DNA of 64,000 nucleotides from Confluentibacter flavum (lineage in GTDB: Bacteria; Bacteroidota; Bacteroidia; Flavobacteriales; Flavobacteriaceae), in contig NZ_PJEO01000014.1 in NCBI RefSeq assembly GCF_002843175.1, positions 248,001 through 312,000 of the forward strand. Reading direction: 5' to 3'. Below are positions 58,871 to 64,000 of the stretch, piece after piece. How positions within the stretch are numbered: position 1 is the stretch's first letter; every line of letters starts with the position of its first letter. A program made the translations under genes and the position numbers. Below the pieces are notes generated by a model. That model was not told where the DNA came from and ran no database searches. It saw only the letters and a list, made by a program, of their open reading frames with translations.

Positions 58871-60295
58871 TTGAAAACACCAGAAAACGAAGTATTTAGA
58901 GATTCCATTAGCACGATTACCGAGGAGGGCAAACGCGCTTGGGTATTTCCTAAAAAACCTAGTGGCAAATTCTATACCTACAGAAAATGGGTAAGCTATA
59001 TATTACTGGTATTTTTACTTACTGCTCCATTTATAAAAATAAATGGCAACCAATTTTTAATGTTCAATGTTTTAGAACGCCGTTTTAATATTTTCGGATT
59101 TCCATTTTGGCCACAGGATTTTTTTCTTTTTGTAATTTCCATGATCATTGGCGTGGTGTTTATTACGCTGTTTACGGTTGCTTTTGGTCGCATTTTTTGC
59201 GGTTGGATTTGTCCGCAAACCATCTTTATGGAAATGGTATTCCGACGTATAGAATATTGGATTGAAGGCGACAGAGGTAAACAAATACGGTTGGCCAAAC
59301 AACCTTGGAACGCCGAAAAAATAAGAAAAAAAGGATTAAAACTGATTATTTTCCTTTTCATTTCCTTTGTCATTGCGAATGTGTTTTTAGCGTATTTAAT
59401 AGGTGGGGATAAACTGATAAGCTATATAACCGACAATCCTCTTAACCACATTAGCAACCTAATATCCTTACTCATTTTTACGGCTGTTTTTTATTTTGTA
59501 TTTGCATGGTTTAGAGAACAAGTTTGCGTGATTGCCTGTCCTTATGGAAGGTTACAAGGGGTATTGTTGGATAATAAATCGATTGTGGTGGCTTACGACC
59601 ACAAACGTGGAGAAGGTGAAAACGGCAGGAAAAAAATTAGAAAAAATGAAGATAGACAGGCCTTAGGACATGGTGATTGCATCGATTGTTTTCAGTGTGT
59701 ACACGTATGCCCAACAGGTATCGATATTAGAAACGGCACGCAACTAGAGTGCGTAAATTGTACCGCTTGCATTGATGAGTGCGATAGCATTATGGAAAGT
59801 GTCAACCTGCCTAAAGGTTTGATAAGATACGCCAGTGAAGATAATATCGAGAAAAAAGCGCCCTTTAAACTGACGGCGAGAATCAAAGGCTATATTGCCG
59901 TTCTTACTATTTTAATTGGGTTGCTAACTGGGATGCTCTTTTTAAGGAACGATTTAGAAGCAACTGTTTTAAGATTGCCAGGGCAGTTATTTGAGCACAA
60001 AGAAAATAACATCATCAGTAATGTGTTTACTTATAAATTGATAAATAAAACGACGAATGATATTGACGATGTGAGTTTTAAATTAATGTCCCATAAAGGC
60101 GACTTAAAGTTGGTGGCAACCAGCAATAGCTTTACGGTTCCTAAGCTGGGTATGGCTAAAGGAACGCTGTTTGTTGAAATTAATAATGCGGCTCTAACTG
60201 GGGATAGGAACAAAATTAAAATTGGCGTTTACCAAGGCGACAAATTGATTGAAACTACGACGGCTAATTTTTTAGGCCCTAGGAGCTTTAGGTAG
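58871..60295 (+). CDS. ccoG: CcoG/FixG/RdxA ferredoxin-like oxidase accessory protein
   Basis: The protein has 474 residues from a TTG start (MKTPENEVFRDSISTITEEG); every upstream ATG is followed by a stop. Five TM segments are interspersed with RIFCGWICPQTIFMEMVFRR and VIACPYGRLQGVLLD. Two 4Fe-4S clusters are bound by CIDCFQCVHVCPTGID and CVNCTACIDECD. The C-terminal ~130 residues form the Ig-like accessory domain. It reduces copper for the CcoI transporter during cbb3 assembly. Confidence 0.93.
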   Translation: MKTPENEVFRDSISTITEEGKRAWVFPKKPSGKFYTYRKWVSYILLVFLLTAPFIKINGNQFLMFNVLERRFNIFGFPFWPQDFFLFVISMIIGVVFITLFTVAFGRIFCGWICPQTIFMEMVFRRIEYWIEGDRGKQIRLAKQPWNAEKIRKKGLKLIIFLFISFVIANVFLAYLIGGDKLISYITDNPLNHISNLISLLIFTAVFYFVFAWFREQVCVIACPYGRLQGVLLDNKSIVVAYDHKRGEGENGRKKIRKNEDRQALGHGDCIDCFQCVHVCPTGIDIRNGTQLECVNCTACIDECDSIMESVNLPKGLIRYASEDNIEKKAPFKLTARIKGYIAVLTILIGLLTGMLFLRNDLEATVLRLPGQLFEHKENNIISNVFTYKLINKTTNDIDDVSFKLMSHKGDLKLVATSNSFTVPKLGMAKGTLFVEINNAALTGDRNKIKIGVYQGDKLIETTTANFLGPRSFR

Positions 60296-60523
60296 TTGAT
60301 GGGTGATGGTTGTTGGTTGTTAGCTAGTGGTTGTTAGCTATTAACTATTTGGTGTTGGGTGTTGGTTGATGGGTGATAGGTAATTGGTACTGGGTGCTGG
60401 GTTTTAGGTCTTGGGAAAAGTGCTAAAAAAGTAATAATGAGATCCTGAAACAAGTTCAGGATGACAAAATAAATAGATTTCCTCCCGATAGCTATCGGGA
60501 CAGGATGACAAAAAAATAATAAG
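60296..60523. repeat. GT-rich spacer and two short palindromes between ccoG and ccoH
   Basis: First comes a GT-rich stretch (60296-60420) of TTGGTTGTTAGCTAGTGGTT, GGTGTTGGGTGTTGG and similar words. Then a hairpin ATCCTGAAACAAGTTCAGGAT (60441-60461) and a second palindrome CCCGATAGCTATCGGG (60485-60500). The latter two are classic interspersed palindromes of flavobacteria. They would interrupt a co-transcript and may set RNA half-life or partial termination. Confidence 0.65.
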
Positions 60524-60970
60524 ATGAAAATAAACTGGGGAACTGGGATTGTATTGGCGTTTATAGGGTTTATAAGCTTTATCATGTATTTTATTATCAC
60601 TATAAATGTGGATGATAAGTTTGACCACGACTTGGTAACAGAAGATTATTATGCCGAAGAACTAAAATACCAAGAGGATATTGACAAACTAAACAATGCC
60701 AAAAATTTAAATGAAAATATAAGTCATAAACGAACTGCTGAAGGCTTACTTATTGTTTTTCCTAAAGATATTGATCTAAACAACATTACTGGAAATGTGT
60801 TCCTATATAGACCATCTAACAAACAATTAGATTTTGATACGGTTATTTCATTGTCTAATCAATATTTGCTCATACCTGACAAACGTTTGGTAGATGGTCG
60901 CTGGAACATTAAAGTGGATTGGCAATACAACGGACAATCTTATTTATATAAAGAAACCATAAATTATTAA
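60524..60970 (+). CDS. ccoH: FixH-family cbb3 oxidase assembly protein
   Basis: The protein has 148 residues. The N-terminal MKINWGTGIVLAFIGFISFI is a single membrane anchor, followed by DHDLVTEDYYAEELKYQEDI, the FixH hallmark (V-T-x-D-Y-Y). The C-terminal part is a small beta-domain ending DGRWNIKVDWQYNGQSYLYK. FixH/CcoH supports maturation of the cbb3 complex. It ends one base before the next start. Confidence 0.9.
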   Translation: MKINWGTGIVLAFIGFISFIMYFIITINVDDKFDHDLVTEDYYAEELKYQEDIDKLNNAKNLNENISHKRTAEGLLIVFPKDIDLNNITGNVFLYRPSNKQLDFDTVISLSNQYLLIPDKRLVDGRWNIKVDWQYNGQSYLYKETINY

Positions 60971-60971
60971 T

Positions 60972-61673
60972 ATGCTCATTTCGGCATTTGTATTGGGATT
61001 ATTGGGAAGCTTTCACTGCGTGGGCATGTGTGGGCCTATTGCTTTTATGCTGCCTTTAAACAGAACAAATACCTATATTAAAATATCACAAATTGTCCTT
61101 TACCATTTAGGAAGACTGTTGACTTACAGTATTATTGGATTTGCATTTGGGCTTATCGGGAAAAGCTTATATCTTTTTGGTTTTCAGCAACAACTATCTA
61201 TTATTGTTGGGTTGCTCATGATTGTTGTTGTGCTAATACCTTATCAAACATTTAGTAAATACAATGCCTCTAAGCCCCTCTTTAAAATCATTTCAAAAGT
61301 TAAATCTTCGCTAGGTGCTGCCCTAAAGAAAAAAACACTGGAAACCTTTTTAACCATTGGTTTTTTAAATGGTTTTTTACCTTGCGGATTGGTGTATATG
61401 GCTGTGTTTGCCGCCATTGCCAGTGGCAACGCCTTGAGCGGTAGTTTGTATATGGCCATTTTTGGATTGGGAACTATCCCATTAATGACGACAGCGATTT
61501 ATTTTAGTCATTTTTTAAAAGGAAATATGCGACAAAAAATACAGAAAGCCATTCCTGTTTTTGTTGTTATTATAGGGCTTCTATTTATTCTTCGCGGCTT
61601 AGGATTAGGCATACCTTACCTCTCTCCTGCCCCCATGCATGATATTGTGACAAGTAGCATGGATTGCCATTAG
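60972..61673 (+). CDS. Sulfite exporter TauE/SafE-like membrane protein
   Basis: The protein has 233 residues with six TM segments. The first begins LLGSFHCVGMCGPIAFMLPL, with the family's G-x-x-H-C-x-G-M-C-G copper-like motif, and the second half repeats the layout in GFLNGFLPCGLVYMAVFAAI. These SafE-type proteins are regularly encoded at the end of flavobacterial cco operons and may move copper into or out of the cell (CcoA-like function). The role is inferred from motif and context. Confidence 0.85.
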   Translation: MLISAFVLGLLGSFHCVGMCGPIAFMLPLNRTNTYIKISQIVLYHLGRLLTYSIIGFAFGLIGKSLYLFGFQQQLSIIVGLLMIVVVLIPYQTFSKYNASKPLFKIISKVKSSLGAALKKKTLETFLTIGFLNGFLPCGLVYMAVFAAIASGNALSGSLYMAIFGLGTIPLMTTAIYFSHFLKGNMRQKIQKAIPVFVVIIGLLFILRGLGLGIPYLSPAPMHDIVTSSMDCH

Positions 61674-61771
61674 TATTCCTGACGGATTCAACCGTTTTTA
61701 AGTCCTTTTATTTTTTTCAATAGTTTTTAATTATGAACGATTGATAAATATGATAGCATTATTTTCATTTT

Positions 61772-61788
61772 TAATAGTAATACTATTA
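61772..61788. promoter_or_regulatory. Candidate TetR operator
   Basis: TAATAGTAATACTATTA is a perfect 17-bp palindrome with a one-base centre. Its right end overlaps the TATATTTG box (61787-61794), so a bound repressor would block the promoter. It is the natural operator for the TetR protein encoded 25 bp downstream. Confidence 0.6.
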
Positions 61789-61794
61789 TATTTG
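61787..61794 (+). promoter_or_regulatory. TetR operon -7 box
   Basis: TATATTTG matches TAnnTTTG, 19 bp before the TetR ATG, and overlaps the palindrome above. Confidence 0.55.
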
Positions 61795-61812
61795 CAATTG
61801 AATTAAGACATC

Positions 61813-62487
61813 ATGCGAACCTTACTATCCAATTTAAAAATCGCTGTCCCAGAAAACATATTTCTGAAAGATCCTGAATCATCCGAATTAGGGAAACGTA
61901 TTATTGAAAACAGCATTTTGTTAATAGATGCCATTGGTTTTGATGCCTTCACTTTTAAAAAATTGGGAGAAAAAATAGGCTCTAACGAAAGCTCTATTTA
62001 CCGCTACTTTGAAAGTAAACATAAACTTCTGTTATATTTATCGTCTTGGTACTGGGGCTGGATTGAATACCAGTTGGTTTTGGAAACACATAGTATTTCT
62101 GATAAGAAAGAAAAGCTATTAAAAGCCATTGATATTGTTTGTAGGACCATAAAAACAGACCAGAGTTATACGCATATTAATGAAGTTGCCCTTAATAATA
62201 TTATTATTAACGAAAACTCAAAATCTTTTTTAACCAAGGAAGTCGACCAAGAAAACAAAGATGGTTATTTTGTTATTTACAAACGTATCGTAAATCGTTT
62301 GAGTGATATTATTAAAAATTCGCAACCCGATTACCCATTTCCTGATTCTTTAGCAAGTACTATTCTAGATGGTGGTTTGCACCAGCATTTTTTAAAGGAT
62401 CATTTTAAGTCCATAACCAGTTGCAACGAAAACATATCACCCTCTAATTTCTTTACCAACCTTACCATAAATACCTTAAAATTATAA
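61813..62487 (+). CDS. TetR-family transcriptional regulator
   Basis: The protein has 224 residues. The HTH is FTFKKLGEKIGSNESSIYRY, with FESKHKLLLYL, at residues ~55-87. This is further from the N-terminus than usual because of a ~35-residue charged extension (ENIFLKDPESSELGKRIIEN). The C-terminal ligand domain is helical, with aromatic and charged residues (SSWYWGWIEYQLVLETHSIS). It sits two bases upstream of an ABC transporter gene, so it probably controls an efflux operon. The ligand is unknown. Confidence 0.85.
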   Translation: MRTLLSNLKIAVPENIFLKDPESSELGKRIIENSILLIDAIGFDAFTFKKLGEKIGSNESSIYRYFESKHKLLLYLSSWYWGWIEYQLVLETHSISDKKEKLLKAIDIVCRTIKTDQSYTHINEVALNNIIINENSKSFLTKEVDQENKDGYFVIYKRIVNRLSDIIKNSQPDYPFPDSLASTILDGGLHQHFLKDHFKSITSCNENISPSNFFTNLTINTLKL

Positions 62488-62489
62488 TT

Positions 62490-64000
62490 ATGGAGCAACC
62501 CGCAATAACACCATGGCAACGTTTAATTGGCCTCATGAAACTGGAAAAAAGGGATATTCGACAAATATTCTATTACGCCATTTTCTCGGGTATCGTAGCT
62601 TTATCACTTCCTTTAGGAATTCAAACCATTATTAATTTAATTCAAGGCGCACAGATATCAACATCTTGGGTGGTTTTGGTAGTCTTAGTGACGCTTGGTG
62701 TCGCCTTTTCTGGGGCGTTACAGCTCATGCAACTACGCATTATTGAAACCATACAACAACGTATTTTTACGCGTTCCTCTTTTGAGCTGACTTACCGTTT
62801 CCCGAAAATAAAAATGGCTGAATTGCGCCATTACTATCCACCGGAATTAGCAAATCGGTTTTTCGATACATTGATTATCCAAAAGGGATTATCTAAAATA
62901 CTTATTGATGTTCCTACGGCCCTTCTGCAAATTCTATTTGCACTATTATTACTATCGTTTTACCATCCATTTTTCATCATTTTCGGAATCTTATTACTTT
63001 TTCTCATATTCATCGTTTTCAAATTTACCGCCAAAAGAGGTTTAGAAACCAGTTTGGTAGAATCTAAAAACAAATACAAAGTCGTTCATTGGATCCAAGA
63101 AATCGCTCGAAGCATTACCAGTTTCAAACTTTCAGGAAACACAAGCCTAGCATTAAGTAAAAACGATTATTTGGTATCTAATTATTTAGAATCGCGAGAA
63201 AACCATTTTAAGGTTTTAATGATGCAGTTTATACAAATGATAAGTTTTAAAGTGATTGTCACGGCAAGTTTATTGCTCATTGGTGGTGCTTTGGTATTGA
63301 ATCAACAGATGAACATTGGGCAATTTGTAGCTGCTGAAATTATCATTTTATTAGTCATCGCCTCTGTAGAAAAACTGATTCTTGGATTAGAATCCTTTTA
63401 CGATGTTTTAACGTCCATTGAAAAATTAGGAGAAATAGTTGATAAAGACATCGAAGACCAAGAAGGTGAAAAACCTGTTTTTAAAGGCGACATTACTATA
63501 GAACTAAACGAAGTTTCCTATAGGGTTCCAGAGAGAGACGGTCCTATTATGTACAATATATCACTTCATATAAATTCAAAAAGTAGAATTTTAATACTTG
63601 GAGAAAGTGGTGCCGGAAAATCTACATTATTACGCCTTATAGCTGGTGTTATTGAACCTACTGCTGGCTATATTTACATTAACAATTTATCTGTAAACAG
63701 TTTAAATTTAAATCATTATCGAGCACATCTAGGCTTATCATTAACAGAAGAATCCCCTTTTGACGGTACCATAAAAGAGAATTTAACTTTTGGAAACACA
63801 ACTATAAGTGATGATGCCATTTTTGATGTTTTAAACAAAGTGGGGCTTATGGACTTTATAAAGGAGCAACCTAAAGGATTACAAACCATTTTAAATCCAG
63901 ACGGTAAACAAATGTCGCATACCGTATCTAAAAAAATTATTTTGGCAAGAGCCATAATAAAAAACCCAAAAGTACTCATTTTAGAAGATGCCTTGGATAG
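62490..64000 (+). CDS. ABC transporter (fused TMD-NBD), 3' end beyond the window, with degenerate signature motif
   Basis: About 503 residues are visible. The TMD comes first (six predicted helices to ~residue 300: MEQPAITPWQRLIGLMKLEK, ALLLLSFYHPFFIIFGILLL). An NBD follows with intact Walker A LGESGAGKSTLLRL, D-loop region and Q-loop-like LSLTEESPFDGTI. The signature LSGGQ is replaced by QMSHTVSKKIILARAI, and Walker B reads VLILEDALD, with Glu and Asp exchanged relative to LDE. It is a divergent HlyB/toxin-exporter-like half-transporter coupled to TetR; an HlyD-like partner may follow outside the window. Whether it hydrolyses ATP by itself is uncertain. Confidence 0.88.
   Translation, partial: MEQPAITPWQRLIGLMKLEKRDIRQIFYYAIFSGIVALSLPLGIQTIINLIQGAQISTSWVVLVVLVTLGVAFSGALQLMQLRIIETIQQRIFTRSSFELTYRFPKIKMAELRHYYPPELANRFFDTLIIQKGLSKILIDVPTALLQILFALLLLSFYHPFFIIFGILLLFLIFIVFKFTAKRGLETSLVESKNKYKVVHWIQEIARSITSFKLSGNTSLALSKNDYLVSNYLESRENHFKVLMMQFIQMISFKVIVTASLLLIGGALVLNQQMNIGQFVAAEIIILLVIASVEKLILGLESFYDVLTSIEKLGEIVDKDIEDQEGEKPVFKGDITIELNEVSYRVPERDGPIMYNISLHINSKSRILILGESGAGKSTLLRLIAGVIEPTAGYIYINNLSVNSLNLNHYRAHLGLSLTEESPFDGTIKENLTFGNTTISDDAIFDVLNKVGLMDFIKEQPKGLQTILNPDGKQMSHTVSKKIILARAIIKNPKVLILEDALD

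Overview
The window is AT-rich, gene-dense chromosomal DNA from a member of the Bacteroidota, very probably a marine Flavobacteriaceae. The evidence is the set of protein types (DUF4199, a fused CcoNO, zinc-free type B L31, an ECF sigma/'sensor of ECF sigma' operon, the GlmU-like diphosphorylase of Bacteroidetes), the promoter style (TAnnTTTG boxes, with a textbook TTTG-N19-TATATTTG upstream of rpmH), and short Bacteroidetes-type palindromic repeats. No rRNA, tRNA, CRISPR array, phage or classical insertion sequence was seen.

Layout. 1-20 kb is mostly housekeeping: the 5' part of carB, rpmH, a lytic transglycosylase, mtaB, an oligopeptide-binding lipoprotein, a GlmU-like enzyme, rpmE2, a GT2 glycosyltransferase, a phosphoglucomutase coupled to an MsbA-like ABC exporter, an ECF sigma operon and an RsmB-type rRNA methyltransferase. 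20-29 kb holds purL, ppdK and a long-chain acyl-CoA ligase. 29.8-36.3 kb is a MarR-fadN-fadA-fadE beta-oxidation operon, interrupted by a four-helix-bundle (23S-IVS-type) gene that carries a frameshift. 36.4-40 kb holds two secreted or cell-surface peptidases and a YdeI-like protein. 40-43.4 kb is a two-gene cassette: a sucrose-phosphate-synthase-like glycosyltransferase, and a fusion of a sugar-phosphate phosphatase to a glycoside hydrolase. 43.7-46.4 kb is a MoxR/ChlI-like AAA+ ATPase with a VWA partner.

46.5-61.7 kb is a low-oxygen island. On the minus strand it has an FNR-like regulator, a tandem UspA protein, and a soluble FixL-like PAS kinase translationally coupled to a response regulator that fuses REC to a Crp/FNR output (FixJ and FixK functions in one protein). 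On the plus strand lies the complete cbb3 oxidase set ccoI-S-NO-Q-P-G-H plus a SafE-like membrane protein.

The most interesting signal is a 14-bp inverted repeat, ATGAC-N4-(G/A)TCAT, found upstream of the UspA gene, ccoI, ccoS-NOQP and, 20 kb away, ppdK. In all four promoters the centre of the repeat lies exactly 36.5 bp from the last base of a TAnnTTTG-like -7 box, which is the class II activator geometry expected of a Crp/FNR protein. I infer a local regulon that links oxygen sensing to the high-affinity oxidase, a stress protein and PPi-dependent energy metabolism.

A second theme is small repeats. A composite palindromic doublet occurs twice in opposite orientations (45.2 and 54.9 kb). 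Related single units are inserted in frame in purL, and one copy supplies the C-terminus of CcoI. The window closes in a TetR gene with a 17-bp palindromic operator, followed by an ABC transporter with a degenerate signature motif that runs off the end.
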